A DNA stretch of 61,321 nt from positions 6,767 through 68,087 of the forward strand of contig LJSY01000019.1 in NCBI GenBank assembly GCA_001314805.1. Reading direction: 5' to 3'. Position 1 is the first letter of the stretch. Each line of letters begins with the position of its first letter. Source of the DNA: Rhodobacteraceae bacterium HLUCCO18 (GTDB lineage: Bacteria > Pseudomonadota > Alphaproteobacteria > Rhodobacterales > Rhodobacteraceae). The position numbers and the translations under genes were made by a program. Shown here piece by piece: positions 1 through 8,629 of the stretch. The notes under the pieces were generated by a model, which was not told the origin of the DNA, made no database searches, and was given only the letters and a program-made list of their open reading frames with translations.

Positions 1-1
1 C

Positions 2-82
2 GTCGGCCGTAGCCGCAACACGCCGGCCACCACGCGCCCGGTCACCGTCGCCCGGAGCGCGCTGGTGCAAAGGTTCGACTAG
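2..82 (+). CDS. C-terminal fragment of an unidentified protein
   Basis: The window opens inside a reading frame whose last 26 codons are visible, ending at a TAG at 80-82. The fragment is basic and threonine-rich and ends in ALVQRFD. No family can be named from so little. It lies 38 bases upstream of the next start codon on the same strand, so it may belong to the same operon as the flavin monooxygenase. It could also be a chance open frame, because no start is visible. Confidence 0.35.
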   Translation, partial: VGRSRNTPATTRPVTVARSALVQRFD

Positions 83-120
83 GACGCGACGCGAGCGCGG
101 GACAGTTGGGGAAGATGCGC

Positions 121-1332
121 ATGACGAAGGACAGTGTCATCATCGCGGGCGGCGGGCCTGTGGGCCTGATCACCGGTCTGGGTCTTGCCCGGGCGGGCGT
201 GCCCGTCACCATCTTCGAGCGCTACGAGGAACTGCCCGACGACCCGCGCGCGGCGACCGTGCATCCCGCGACGCTGGAGCTGCTGGCCGACTACGGGATG
301 GAGGAGGACGTGCGCAAGGCAGGTCTCGTCTGCCCCACGTTCCAGCACTGGGACCGCGCCTCGGGCGAGCTGATCGCCGAGTTCGACCACGGCGTTCTCG
401 CCGGTGAGACCGCGTTTCCCTATGTCGTCCAGTGCGAACAGTTCAAGATCTCGCGCATCGCGCTGGCGCGGCTGGCCGAGGAACCGCTGGCCACCCTGCG
501 CCTCGGCGCAGAGGTGACGGGCTTCACGCAGGACGAGACCGGCGTCGATGTCACCGTTCGCGCCGGCGATGCCGAGGAACGGCACCGCGTGTCGTGGCTG
601 GTGGGTTCGGATGGCGGGCGCAGCACCGTGCGCAAGGCCGCCGGGATCGCCTTCAAGGGCTTCACCTTCCCCGAACAGTTCATGGTCCTGACCACGCCTT
701 TCGACTTCGAGAAACACCGGGGGTTCTCTTACCGCAACTACCTGTCGGACCCCGAGGAATGGGCCAACTGCTTCAAGGTCGCGCACGACGGCCCCCCCGG
801 CCTGTGGCGCATCGTGCTGCCCGTCGACCCCGACAAGGGCGAGGCCGAGCTTCTTTCGGACGAGGCGGTGCAGGGCAAGATGCAGAAGTTCTTTCCCAAG
901 CCCGACCCCTACGAGATCGTGCACCGCAAGCTCTACACCGTGCATCAGCGCGTCGCGGAGACCTTTCGCAAGGGCCGCGTGCTTCTGGCCGGCGACGCCT
1001 CGCACGCCAACAACCCCATTGGCGGGATGGGCCTGAACGGCGGGATACAGGACGGCGTGAACCTGGCCGAGAAGCTGGGGCGCGTTTGCGCGGGCGAAAG
1101 CGAGGAGCTGCTCGACCTCTACGACAAGCAACGCCGCACGATCGCCACGGATTTCGTGCAGCGCCAGAGCATCGAAAACAAGAAACGGCTGGAATCCCGC
1201 GACGAGGCCGCCCGACAGGCGAACTTCCGCGAGCTGCGCGCCATCGCGGCCGATCCGGAGCGCGCCCGCGTCTTCGTGCGCCGCGCCGCGATGCTCGAAG
1301 CGCAGCGACAAGCTGCGGCAACGGTTCTCTAG
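121..1332 (+). CDS. FAD-dependent aromatic monooxygenase (PheA/TfdB/MhpA type)
   Basis: This is a 403-residue class A flavoprotein monooxygenase. It is expected to hydroxylate an aromatic or heteroaromatic ring in the cytoplasm using NAD(P)H and oxygen. The N-terminus carries the dinucleotide-binding motif AGGGPVGL, a VGSDGGRSTVR segment matches the DG motif near residue 160, and GDASHANNPIGGMGLNGG (from G291) is the second FAD motif. The ATG at 121 was chosen because GGGGAAG at 108-114 sits six bases upstream; a TTG at 106 and an ATG at 115 are alternatives. The gene converges on a LysR gene, and the two stop codons share the palindrome CTAG at 1329-1332. The substrate is unknown. A second, different monooxygenase at 4463-5716 suggests sequential hydroxylations in one pathway. 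Confidence 0.88.
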   Translation: MTKDSVIIAGGGPVGLITGLGLARAGVPVTIFERYEELPDDPRAATVHPATLELLADYGMEEDVRKAGLVCPTFQHWDRASGELIAEFDHGVLAGETAFPYVVQCEQFKISRIALARLAEEPLATLRLGAEVTGFTQDETGVDVTVRAGDAEERHRVSWLVGSDGGRSTVRKAAGIAFKGFTFPEQFMVLTTPFDFEKHRGFSYRNYLSDPEEWANCFKVAHDGPPGLWRIVLPVDPDKGEAELLSDEAVQGKMQKFFPKPDPYEIVHRKLYTVHQRVAETFRKGRVLLAGDASHANNPIGGMGLNGGIQDGVNLAEKLGRVCAGESEELLDLYDKQRRTIATDFVQRQSIENKKRLESRDEAARQANFRELRAIAADPERARVFVRRAAMLEAQRQAAATVL

Positions 1333-2252
1333 ACGGCCCCCGCGCCGGACATGGCGCCGTCGGAGTTCCTGTCGCACACGCTGAGAAACCGCCGCCTCGG
1401 AACGCTGGTCACATGCCGATGGAAGGCGACGTTGAGCGGAACCGTGACATCGTCGTCATCGGCGAGCGCGCGATAGACGACGTTGGGCAGGCGGAAGGCC
1501 TCCGCCGCGCGCGGAACCACCGTGATCCCGAACCCGGTGGCCACCATGTTGATCGCCGAGATCACGCGCTCGGTCGTCCCCACCGCACGCGGACGGAACC
1601 CGCGGGCCGCGCAGGCCTCGATCAGCGTGTCGTAGATGCCCGCCCCGTTGCTTTGCCGGTACATCACCCAGTCGACCGCGGCGAGGTCGGCCAGCCGCAG
1701 CGGCCCGGGCGCGCCCTGCGCCAGCGGGTGCTTGCCGGGGATCGCGACCACCATGGGTTCCTTGGCCAGTGTGGTACGGGTCACGAGCGGATAGCGGTCC
1801 ACCTCGGACCGGACGAAGGCGAAGTCCAGCCGTTCCTCCTCCAGCAGCCGGAGAAGGTCGTGGTTCGCGCCTTCCTCGATCTGCAGCGCGACGAGCGGCT
1901 GGGCCATGCGAAACTCCTCGATCACCGAGATGCAGATCGGGTGCACCGAGGCCGAACTGGTCATCCCGATCAGAAGCGTCCCCTCCTGCCCCAGATCGAA
2001 CTTGCGCACCCGGTCGACCGCGTCCTCGGCCGAGGCGAGGATGCGCCGGGCGTCGGACAGAAAGACCTTGCCCGCCGCGTTCAGCGTGATCCGCTTGGGC
2101 CGCCGGTCGAACAGCTCGACCCCGATTTCCTGTTCGAGCTGCTTGATCTGCTGGCTGAGCGGCGGCTGTTTCATCCCCAGCCGCACCGCGGCGCGGGTGA
2201 TGTGCTCTTCCTCGGCGACCGCCACGAAATAGCGCAGATGGCGAAGTTCCAT
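1329..2252 (-). CDS. LysR-type transcriptional regulator
   Basis: This 307-residue protein starts MELRHLRYFVAVAEEEH and has the LysR winged helix-turn-helix over residues 1-60 (ITRAAVRLGMKQPPLSQQIKQ), then a two-lobed effector domain from about residue 90. The start is set by GGAGGAAGG five bases upstream; a longer in-frame extension has no such site. The N-terminus is typical of the BenM/CatM branch, whose members often sense aromatic intermediates, but the ligand here cannot be read. It is last on the minus strand after a 174-base gap from the preceding catabolic genes and converges on the monooxygenase at 121-1332. It is the obvious local candidate to regulate the catabolic cluster. Confidence 0.93.
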   Translation of the reverse strand: MELRHLRYFVAVAEEEHITRAAVRLGMKQPPLSQQIKQLEQEIGVELFDRRPKRITLNAAGKVFLSDARRILASAEDAVDRVRKFDLGQEGTLLIGMTSSASVHPICISVIEEFRMAQPLVALQIEEGANHDLLRLLEEERLDFAFVRSEVDRYPLVTRTTLAKEPMVVAIPGKHPLAQGAPGPLRLADLAAVDWVMYRQSNGAGIYDTLIEACAARGFRPRAVGTTERVISAINMVATGFGITVVPRAAEAFRLPNVVYRALADDDDVTVPLNVAFHRHVTSVPRRRFLSVCDRNSDGAMSGAGAV

Positions 2253-2426
2253 GAACGACCTTCCTCCGGCGTGGCCGCGTGGCGGCTCAGGGTGCCATCG
2301 CCGTTTCATATGCCGGAAGTATCAAAACAGTCAATTGTGGCCGTTTCCACCACAAGATCGTTGGTACGCGTGGGCGCCCGCGAGGGACGCCTCACGCGAA
2401 GGCCATGACCCAGTTCCCGACCGCGT

Positions 2427-3095
2427 TCAGGCCGCGCCGAGTACCGAGTGGTAGCGATCGCCGAAGGCCTCGAACAGGCGGTAGCGCCCCTGCCCGAACC
2501 AGGCATGGCGCGTCATGCGGTCCCTGAACTCGGTCGACCGGGCGGCGGCCCGTTCCGGAGACGACAGCGCGTCGCGCGAGGCGAGGTAGTGGAGCGTCAG
2601 ACGCGTGTAGCGCACGGGCTCGGCCACCGGCAGCGCGAAACGCCGGATCGCCAGCCAGTCATCGCATCCCATCAGAAGCGGCGCGTGATCCTCGGTCATC
2701 CACTGGTCGAACTCCGCCTCGTCCTCCGCCGGCACGTCGAAGAGGCTCGCGAAGACCAGCGGCGCGGTGATCGCGGTGTCGAGGTCCCCCTCGCGGCCGA
2801 GCTCCGTCCCGATGAAGCGCGTGAAGTTCGACACGTTGGCGAGCATCCACTTGGTCTCGTCGCTCGGGTCGGTCTTCAGCGTCTCGTATTCGGGCGTCTT
2901 CAGGGCATCGGTCGAGGTCAGGTCGTAGATCACGAGGTAATCCTCGTCCTCGTCGGCGGTGTAGCGCTGCGCGCCTTCCCAGCCCTCCAGCACCATGCGG
3001 ACCGGAATGTGATCTTCGTGATACCACGTGTTGAAACGGTCCTCCCATTCGGGCGCCGGCCGCATTTCCGAGAAGAGGATGGTCTTGCCGATCAT
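2427..3095 (-). CDS. Tandem dimeric alpha/beta-barrel (EthD/ABM-like) protein
   Basis: This 222-residue protein is built from two related halves. The N-terminal half has FNTWYHEDHIPVRMVLEGW and the C-terminal half has FDQWMTEDHAPLLMGCDDW, a duplicated W-x-x-(E)DH-x-P signature seen in ferredoxin-fold dimeric alpha/beta barrel proteins of the EthD/antibiotic-monooxygenase kind. Such proteins act as cofactor-free oxygenases, lyases or isomerases on aromatic or polyketide-like compounds, so a catabolic step is likely. The specific reaction is not readable. Its ATG overlaps the TGA of the upstream GlcG/HbpS-like gene by four bases (3092-3095), which implies translational coupling and a shared pathway. 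Confidence 0.7.
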   Translation of the reverse strand: MIGKTILFSEMRPAPEWEDRFNTWYHEDHIPVRMVLEGWEGAQRYTADEDEDYLVIYDLTSTDALKTPEYETLKTDPSDETKWMLANVSNFTRFIGTELGREGDLDTAITAPLVFASLFDVPAEDEAEFDQWMTEDHAPLLMGCDDWLAIRRFALPVAEPVRYTRLTLHYLASRDALSSPERAAARSTEFRDRMTRHAWFGQGRYRLFEAFGDRYHSVLGAA

Positions 3096-3526
3096 GCGGT
3101 CAGGCCCGTTTCGGCGTGGAAATGGGCCAGCGCGGCCTCCGCCACCTCGACATCCTCTCCGGCGGTGCCCGAACTGATGCCAATGCCGCCCACGATCACG
3201 CCGTCCACGGTGACGGGCATGCCGCCGCCGATGATCGAGAAGTGACCGCCATTGGTGATGTGGATGCCGAAGGTGGGCTGACCCGGCTGGCACAGCTGGC
3301 CGTAGACCTGGGTCGGCTTGCGCGCGGTGGCCGCCGTGAACGCCTTGTCCATGGCAATCGAGATCGACGAGATCTTGCCCCCGTCCATGCGGTCGAAGGC
3401 GATCAGGTGCCCCGCTTCGTCGCAGACGGCAATGCACATCGGGATGCCCATCTCGTCGGATTTCTTCACGGCGCCCTCGATCAGCACCTTGGCCTCAGCT
3501 ATCGACAACCTCGCGACCGTCAGCAT
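3092..3526 (-). CDS. GlcG/HbpS-like protein (DUF336 family)
   Basis: This 144-residue protein matches the heme-degrading/GlcG (DUF336) family: KKSDEMGIPMCIAVCDEAGH near the N-terminus, then MDGGKISSISIAMDKAFTA and a glycine-rich HITNGGHFSIIGGGMPV loop. Members bind small ligands, some bind heme, and many sit in catabolic operons without an assigned reaction. The start at 3526 gives the usual N-terminus but overlaps the end of the upstream lyase gene by 32 bases, unusually long for this operon, so a shorter form cannot be excluded. It is coupled (ATGA) to the next gene. A role with the flanking lyase and barrel proteins is inferred from context only. Confidence 0.8.
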   Translation of the reverse strand: MLTVARLSIAEAKVLIEGAVKKSDEMGIPMCIAVCDEAGHLIAFDRMDGGKISSISIAMDKAFTAATARKPTQVYGQLCQPGQPTFGIHITNGGHFSIIGGGMPVTVDGVIVGGIGISSGTAGEDVEVAEAALAHFHAETGLTA

Positions 3527-4460
3527 GCGTGTCCTCCCTTTGCTCGCTGGTCTTGTTCTGTACCATGTCGGTCGTGGCCAGATAGGCGTGCAGGCTCTGC
3601 AACGCCGCGCCGTCGACCGGTTCATATGGCGGATAGGGCGTGCCCGCGGGCACACCCAGATAATTGAGCGACGCCTTCATCACCGCCGCCAGACCGAAGG
3701 GCATCCAGCGCGCGGGCCAGACCGCGAACTGCCGCTGCAGCCGCTGCGCCTCGGCGATGTCGCCGGCCACGAAGGCATCGGTCAGCTTGCGCGCGACCAA
3801 GGCCGCCGGCGCCGGAAGCGTGACCCCGGACCCGCCGAGCGACAGGGTGGCGAGATACATCTGCATCGTGGTGAAGTAACGGGCGTGGCCCGCATGCTCG
3901 ATTTCTTCGACCAGACGCGAGACGCGCGCCAGATCGCGGGAGCTTTCCTTGACATAGGCGATGCCGTCGAGACTGGCGAGTTCCACCGTCGCGGGCAGGG
4001 ACACGTCCGCCCCCGGCCCCGCATTGAGGTAAAGCATCATCGGCAGCCCCGTCTCGCGCAGCACGGCCTGGTAATACGCGACATGCTCGGACAGTTTCGC
4101 GTGTCCGCCGGTGGGCCGGTTGGGCGCGAGCAACTGGACGACCGACGCGCCGGACGCCTCGGCGAAATGCGCAAGCTCGATTGCGGTGCGGAAGGACGGG
4201 TGCGAGATGCCGGCCACCACCGGCGCACGCCCGTCCACCATCTCGATCGTCTTGGCCAGAAGCTCCTTTCGGGCCTCGAAATCGAGGTACTGGTATTCCT
4301 GCGCCTCGACGCCCGCCGCGACCACCATGGACGCGCCGCAGTCTTCCACGACGTAATCGACGATGCCCGCGAGCTTGTCGTAATCCACCTTCAGGTCATC
4401 GGTGAACGGCGTGACCGGTGGGACGATCGTCCCCGGCAGTTTCATGTCCGGCAATGTCAT
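3495..4460 (-). CDS. DapA-family aldolase/lyase (dihydrodipicolinate synthase superfamily)
   Basis: This 321-residue TIM-barrel protein belongs to the dihydrodipicolinate synthase/N-acetylneuraminate lyase superfamily. MMLYLNAGPG supplies the strand with the conserved tyrosine, and IAYVKESSRD contains the lysine expected to form the Schiff base with a 2-oxo acid. It is unlikely to be the biosynthetic DapA: the early motifs are divergent and it sits among monooxygenases, so a hydratase-aldolase step releasing pyruvate from a cleaved ring is more plausible. The ATG at 4460 has GGAG five bases upstream; an in-frame GTG at 4466 would overlap the upstream stop. The hydrophilic tail after about residue 295 is longer than usual. 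Confidence 0.82.
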   Translation of the reverse strand: MTLPDMKLPGTIVPPVTPFTDDLKVDYDKLAGIVDYVVEDCGASMVVAAGVEAQEYQYLDFEARKELLAKTIEMVDGRAPVVAGISHPSFRTAIELAHFAEASGASVVQLLAPNRPTGGHAKLSEHVAYYQAVLRETGLPMMLYLNAGPGADVSLPATVELASLDGIAYVKESSRDLARVSRLVEEIEHAGHARYFTTMQMYLATLSLGGSGVTLPAPAALVARKLTDAFVAGDIAEAQRLQRQFAVWPARWMPFGLAAVMKASLNYLGVPAGTPYPPYEPVDGAALQSLHAYLATTDMVQNKTSEQREDTHADGREVVDS

Positions 4461-4462
4461 GG

Positions 4463-5716
4463 TCACTCCGCCGCAAGCTGCTGCTGGTGGAAGCCCGCGA
4501 CACGGCGGTAGCGATTCACGATCTCGTCCAACTCGTCCTTCGAGATGACGTCGTCGATGTTCTCGAACCGCTTGCCGCCGGTGCGCTCGTAGACTTCTCG
4601 CAGGATCGCGTCGGGGGGATTTTTCCTGTTCATCAGAACCACTTCCCCGGTCTTCTTCACGCGTTCCACGTCATAGGCCTGCAACGCTTCGGGCGTCACG
4701 CCCATCTCGCAGAAGCGCTGCGTCATGACGCGGGCGTCGATGATCGACTGCCCTGCCCCGTTCGACCCGCGCGGATACATCGGATGCGCGGCGTCCCCCA
4801 GAAGCGTCGCACGCCCGAAGGTCCAGGTCGGCAGCGGATCGCGGTCGACCATCGGGAAGATCAGCGGACGCTCGGTCTTCTGCAGCATGTCGGGCACGTC
4901 CAGCCAGTCGAAATGCCAGTTGCGGAAGGGCTCGAAGAAATCCTCGATCTTCGCGGGCTTGTTCCAGTCGAGCACCTTGGGGCGCGGACGCTCCTGCGTC
5001 ACGACCCAGTTCATCAGCTGGTTGCCCTCGTCGTCGATGTTGTTGCGGATCGGGTAGACCATGATCTTGCCGACCGGCATCCAGCCCGCGCGGATCGTGT
5101 TCGCGCCACTGAGAAAGGGCTTGTAGGGCAGCACGCCGCGCCAGATCGTGTAGCCCGAATAGCGCGGCTCGCCCTCGTCGGGGTAGAACTGCTTGCGGAT
5201 GACCGACTTGATGCCATCCGCGCCCACGGTGATCCTGGAGGTGACAGGGGGGAGCGCGTTGCCGTCGCCATCCACGAAATTCGCGGTCACGGTGTCGTCG
5301 TCCTGCTCGATGCCGGTGCAGCGATAGCCGGTGACGACCGACTCCGGCCCGAGACGCTCGATCACCGCGTCGAGAAGCACCTCGTGCAGGTCACCCCGGT
5401 GGATCGAGAATTGCGGCCAGTGGTAGCCCGCGTCGATGCCGGCGGCCTCGGTATAGATATGCTGGCCGTACTGGTTGAAATAGGAAGCGTCCTTGGTCCG
5501 GATGCCGACCCGGTCGAGCCCTTCGAGCAGCCCGAGGCTGTCGAGTTCCTTCACCGCGTGCGGCAGCAAGTTGATACCCGCGCCGATCGCCTTGATCTGG
5601 GGAACCGCCTCGTAGACCCGGCAGGAGATGTTGTTCTGGTGCAGGAACAGCGCAAGCGTCAGCCCGCCGATCCCGCCGCCAACAATCGTCACGTCTGTCG
5701 TGATTTCAGCCGTCAT
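4463..5716 (-). CDS. FAD-dependent monooxygenase (salicylate hydroxylase/PhzS-like)
   Basis: This 417-residue flavoprotein carries IVGGGIGGLTLALFLHQ at the N-terminus, GADGIKSVIR as the DG motif and LLGDAAHPMYPRGSNGAGQS as the FAD ribose-binding motif. It resembles the UbiH/salicylate-hydroxylase branch rather than the PheA type at 121-1332. It should catalyse an NAD(P)H-dependent hydroxylation or oxidative decarboxylation of a small aromatic acid. It is first in a minus-strand operon that continues with the DapA-type lyase (two-base gap), the GlcG-like protein and the tandem barrel protein. That order fits hydroxylation, ring processing and aldol cleavage, but the substrate is not determined by the sequence. 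Confidence 0.88.
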   Translation of the reverse strand: MTAEITTDVTIVGGGIGGLTLALFLHQNNISCRVYEAVPQIKAIGAGINLLPHAVKELDSLGLLEGLDRVGIRTKDASYFNQYGQHIYTEAAGIDAGYHWPQFSIHRGDLHEVLLDAVIERLGPESVVTGYRCTGIEQDDDTVTANFVDGDGNALPPVTSRITVGADGIKSVIRKQFYPDEGEPRYSGYTIWRGVLPYKPFLSGANTIRAGWMPVGKIMVYPIRNNIDDEGNQLMNWVVTQERPRPKVLDWNKPAKIEDFFEPFRNWHFDWLDVPDMLQKTERPLIFPMVDRDPLPTWTFGRATLLGDAAHPMYPRGSNGAGQSIIDARVMTQRFCEMGVTPEALQAYDVERVKKTGEVVLMNRKNPPDAILREVYERTGGKRFENIDDVISKDELDEIVNRYRRVAGFHQQQLAAE

Positions 5717-5925
5717 CTGGGCACCTGCATTCTGATGGAAGATGTCTGATCGATGTTTACTGTATACTCAGGAAGTACGCAACAAACAGAATTTATCCGT
5801 TACGATACTCTGTGCATATTCATTCGCCGTCGTCGGGCCGCGCCGCCACCCTGCCGCGGCTGCCGCCGGAACCGCGCTTTCCCGCCGTCCGGGGTGACCG
5901 GGATCATCGGCACCGGGACCCATCG

Positions 5926-6714
5926 TCAGACCGACAGTGTACGGTGGATCGTCGCCCGAATGCGCTCCCTTTCCGCCTGATCGACGCCGCCCGTCATGTC
6001 GAGATCCAGCGCGATCTCGGCCGGTCGTTTCAGTACCACGATCCGGTCGCCGATATCGAACGCCTCGTCGATCGAATGGGTGATGAACACGGCCGTCTTG
6101 CGGTTCTCCCGGACGAGGCTGGCGAACTCGTTGCGCAGCCGCATCGACGTCATTTCGTCCAGCGCCGAGAACGGCTCGTCGCACAGCAGAAGCTCGGCGT
6201 CCGTGGCGAAGGCGCGCGAGATCGACACGCGCTGGCGCATGCCGCCGGACAGCGCGTGCGGATAGTCGTTCTCGTGCCCCTTCAGGCCCAGCTTTTCCAG
6301 CCAGTGCATCGCCCGTTCGCGCCGCTCGCTCTTTCCGAGGCCCATCATCTCGAGCCCCAGCTCGACATTGTCCACGGCGGTCCGCCACGGCAGCAAACGG
6401 TCGTTCTGGAACACGATGGCCATCTTGCCGCGGAACCAGTCGAAGTCGCGGAACGGGCTTTTGCCCATCACCTGCACCTCGCCGCTGCCGGGCGCCATCA
6501 GGCCCGATATCATGTTGAACATGGTCGATTTTCCGCAGCCGGTCTTGCCCAGCAACGCGACCAGTTCTCCCTTGCCGATATCGAGGTTCAGATCCCTGAC
6601 GGCGACCAGATCGCCGAAGGTCTTGGTGACGTTCCTGAAACGGATTTCGACCTCTCGTTCGGGACGGGTCGAGGCGGCGTCCGATCCGGTCAACGGCTTT
6701 CCTGCCAGTGTCAT
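5926..6714 (-). CDS. ABC importer ATP-binding protein (SsuB/TauB type)
   Basis: This 262-residue cytoplasmic ATPase has Walker A (LGKTGCGKST), Q-loop (IVFQNDRLLPW), signature (LSGGMRQRVS), Walker B (LLLCDEPFSALD) and H-loop (FITHSID). The LLPW after the Q-loop is typical of nitrate/taurine/aliphatic sulfonate importers. It is the last gene of a three-gene operon with its permease and binding protein; its ATG overlaps the permease TGA by four bases. Together they import a small, probably anionic compound. The neighbouring monooxygenases suggest that the cargo is the growth substrate of the cluster. Confidence 0.93.
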   Translation of the reverse strand: MTLAGKPLTGSDAASTRPEREVEIRFRNVTKTFGDLVAVRDLNLDIGKGELVALLGKTGCGKSTMFNMISGLMAPGSGEVQVMGKSPFRDFDWFRGKMAIVFQNDRLLPWRTAVDNVELGLEMMGLGKSERRERAMHWLEKLGLKGHENDYPHALSGGMRQRVSISRAFATDAELLLCDEPFSALDEMTSMRLRNEFASLVRENRKTAVFITHSIDEAFDIGDRIVVLKRPAEIALDLDMTGGVDQAERERIRATIHRTLSV

Positions 6715-7520
6715 GAGCTGCGCTCCGAAACGGCGCGGTAGCGGAACGCCATCCGCTCGAACTGCGACAGGATCCATTGGAAAAGCAGCACGAAGAACAC
6801 GAGCTGGAGCGTCCAGGCCAGCGCGCCGGCCATGTCGAAGAGCTGCTGCTGCTGCAACAGCTCGAAGCCGACGCCGCCCGACGAGCCCACCAGTTCCGCC
6901 ACGACGACGACGCGGCTTGCATTGCCGAGGTTCACCTTCCACGCGGTCACGATTTCCGGCAGGACGGAGGGCAGGACCATCGCGGTGAAGTATTTCTTCC
7001 GCGTGGGACGGAAACTCATCACCATTTCCGCCAGATCCTTGTTCATCCCCCGCAGCGCGCCCACGACCTGGAACGTGAAGGCCGGCAGCGTCGTCATGAT
7101 CATGATGAAGAGGATGCGGAACTCGACGCCGTGGAACCAGATGATCGCGAACACCACCCAGGACAGCGCCGGGATGCCCTGAAAGAAGATCAGGGTCGGG
7201 GTCAACAGGCGGTCGGCGATGCGGAAATTGTAGATCGTCAGGCCGAAGATGGCGCCCAGCACGAAGGCCCCGGCCAGACCGCCGAGGATACGCATGGCGG
7301 TCGCCAGCACGCTGGAGAACTGCGACCACGTGGTGAGGATGTCGAGAACACGGCCGAAGACGTCAATCAGCGACGGGAACAGGAACGGCGGAAAGAACGC
7401 CGAGGCCGCCTGCCACGCCAGCGCGATGAGAACGAAGGGGGCGGCAAGCCAGAAGGCCTGCCGCCCCGCTTCGAAAACACGGCCGGCAGACACCTGCCGT
7501 TCCGGGTTGACGTCGGTCAT
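6711..7520 (-). CDS. ABC importer permease (SsuC/TauC type)
   Basis: This 269-residue inner-membrane protein has about six hydrophobic segments and a BPD_transp_1 core. An EAA-like cytoplasmic loop runs through DLAEMVMSFRPTRKKYF and precedes MVLPSVLPEI. It forms the translocation pathway for the adjacent ATPase and binding protein. A glutamine run (LLQQQQLF, from the stretch at about 6840-6860) lies before the last membrane segments. Four-base overlaps on both sides show that all three ABC genes are translationally coupled. Confidence 0.92.
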   Translation of the reverse strand: MTDVNPERQVSAGRVFEAGRQAFWLAAPFVLIALAWQAASAFFPPFLFPSLIDVFGRVLDILTTWSQFSSVLATAMRILGGLAGAFVLGAIFGLTIYNFRIADRLLTPTLIFFQGIPALSWVVFAIIWFHGVEFRILFIMIMTTLPAFTFQVVGALRGMNKDLAEMVMSFRPTRKKYFTAMVLPSVLPEIVTAWKVNLGNASRVVVVAELVGSSGGVGFELLQQQQLFDMAGALAWTLQLVFFVLLFQWILSQFERMAFRYRAVSERSS

Positions 7521-8494
7521 TGCTGGCTGTGTCCGCTGTGGATCGTGGCATCGCTCGGCATGACCGGCAGGTATTCCAGATCGACGCCCACGGCGTAGAC
7601 GCTGCGGATCTCGTCCGCCACGTCGCCGGCCCAGACCACGTTGAGCCCGAGACGCGAATTGTCCTCGATCAGATTGGTGTAATTCGCCCGCACCTCATCC
7701 GTGCCGTCGCCGGCGATGATGGCCGCCGCTTCCGCAGGGTTGGCAAGAACCCAGTCGGCCGCATCGCTGTAGGCCGCGTAAAGCGCGGCGACGGTGTCCG
7801 GGTTCTCCGCGGTCCAGTCGCTATGGGCGGCGACCCCGAGATAGGGAATGTTGGAGGAGCCCGCGAACTCCGTCCAGGCGCCCTGGATGTTCAGATCCAG
7901 CGACCGGATATCGGGGTTCTGCGCGCTCAGCGAGGTCAGGGCCGGTTCCCACAGCTGGACGGCCGCGGCACGGTCGGCCATGGCGTAGCCGACGAGGCCC
8001 GGAGGCGCGGTGTTGATCGCGCTGACGCCGCTCAGGTCCACGCCCTGCTGCTGCGCCAGCCAGCGGAACATCTGGTAGTTCGTGGTTCCGGTGGCGGCCG
8101 CCAGATCCCGGCCTTCGAGGTCGGCGAGCGTCTGGACATCGTCGCGGGTCGTCACGACAGCACCGAAATAGTCGAACACATTGAAGAGGTATTCCGCCTC
8201 GACACCGCGCGACTCGGCGAGACCGACGGTCAGCAAGGCGGCGCTGCCGCCGACCTGGAACTCGCCGGAATTGAACTGGGTGGCGTAGGCGTCGGGTGTG
8301 CGCTCCTCGAAGGTGATGTCGAGGCCATGGGCCTCGTCGAATCCCCGCGCCTCGATGACGGGCGGCAGGAACGCGCCCAGAGATGGCGAGCCGAACACGA
8401 CGATCGAGACCTCGGTCAACGCGTCCTGCGCCATGACGGGCGACAGCGACAGGCTTGCGGCGGCCACGGCTGAAGCGATTTTGGTGAAGTGCAT
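7517..8494 (-). CDS. ABC importer periplasmic substrate-binding protein (SsuA/NMT1-like)
   Basis: This 325-residue exported protein begins with a signal peptide (MHFTKIASAVAAASLSLS) and a likely cleavage after VMA, before QDALTEVS. The mature part has the periplasmic-binding type II fold of the NMT1/SsuA/ThiY group, with FNSGEFQVGGSAALLTVGLA and DLAAATGTTNYQM as recognisable strand-loop segments. The start is set by GGGGAGGA just upstream of 8494; a longer frame extends to 8608 without this support. It is first in its operon. The 290-base divergent intergenic region upstream contains a strong palindrome (8584-8607). Confidence 0.9.
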   Translation of the reverse strand: MHFTKIASAVAAASLSLSPVMAQDALTEVSIVVFGSPSLGAFLPPVIEARGFDEAHGLDITFEERTPDAYATQFNSGEFQVGGSAALLTVGLAESRGVEAEYLFNVFDYFGAVVTTRDDVQTLADLEGRDLAAATGTTNYQMFRWLAQQQGVDLSGVSAINTAPPGLVGYAMADRAAAVQLWEPALTSLSAQNPDIRSLDLNIQGAWTEFAGSSNIPYLGVAAHSDWTAENPDTVAALYAAYSDAADWVLANPAEAAAIIAGDGTDEVRANYTNLIEDNSRLGLNVVWAGDVADEIRSVYAVGVDLEYLPVMPSDATIHSGHSQQ

Positions 8495-8583
8495 TTTATC
8501 CTCCCCTGATGTGGGAGGGCCTGTGCGACGCGCCCTGATGCCGGCGCCTAGCCAAAGCAAACCCTCGCCTACAGCAGCATCTG

Positions 8584-8607
8584 TGACAATAAGGAGCCTA
8601 ATTGTCA
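8584..8607. promoter_or_regulatory. Palindromic operator candidate between divergent ABC and TauE genes
   Basis: The arms TGACAAT (8584-8590) and ATTGTCA (8601-8607) are perfect inverted repeats, and the inner AGG/CCT also pair, so 20 of 24 positions are symmetric. The right arm coincides with a TTGTCA -35 element reading toward the exporter gene. It is placed so that a bound repressor or activator could control both divergent genes. The cognate regulator is unknown; the nearby LysR protein is one candidate, though LysR sites usually carry a T-N11-A pattern. Confidence 0.55.
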
Positions 8608-8629
8608 AATTTTTTTAATTCAATATGAT
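8602..8629 (+). promoter_or_regulatory. Sigma-70-type promoter candidate for the TauE-like gene
   Basis: TTGTCA (8602-8607), a 16-base A+T-rich spacer, then TATGAT (8624-8629) reads toward the exporter. Transcription would begin near 8636, leaving a leader of about 150 bases before the start codon. The -35 lies inside the palindrome at 8584-8607, which suggests control by occlusion. This A+T-rich tract stands out against the local base composition. Confidence 0.5.

Noticed and set aside
79-1377. Long minus-strand open frame opposite the first monooxygenase
   Set aside because: The plus-strand frame has clear FAD motifs; the antisense frame has shadow composition and no recognisable domain.
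3495-4460. Housekeeping dihydrodipicolinate synthase (dapA)
   Set aside because: Catabolic neighbours, divergent early motifs and a long C-terminal tail favour another aldolase/lyase of the superfamily.
5753-5980. 75-codon plus-strand frame upstream of the catabolic operon
   Set aside because: No ribosome site; it overlaps the end of the ABC ATPase gene and an A+T-rich region that more likely holds the promoter of the minus-strand operon.
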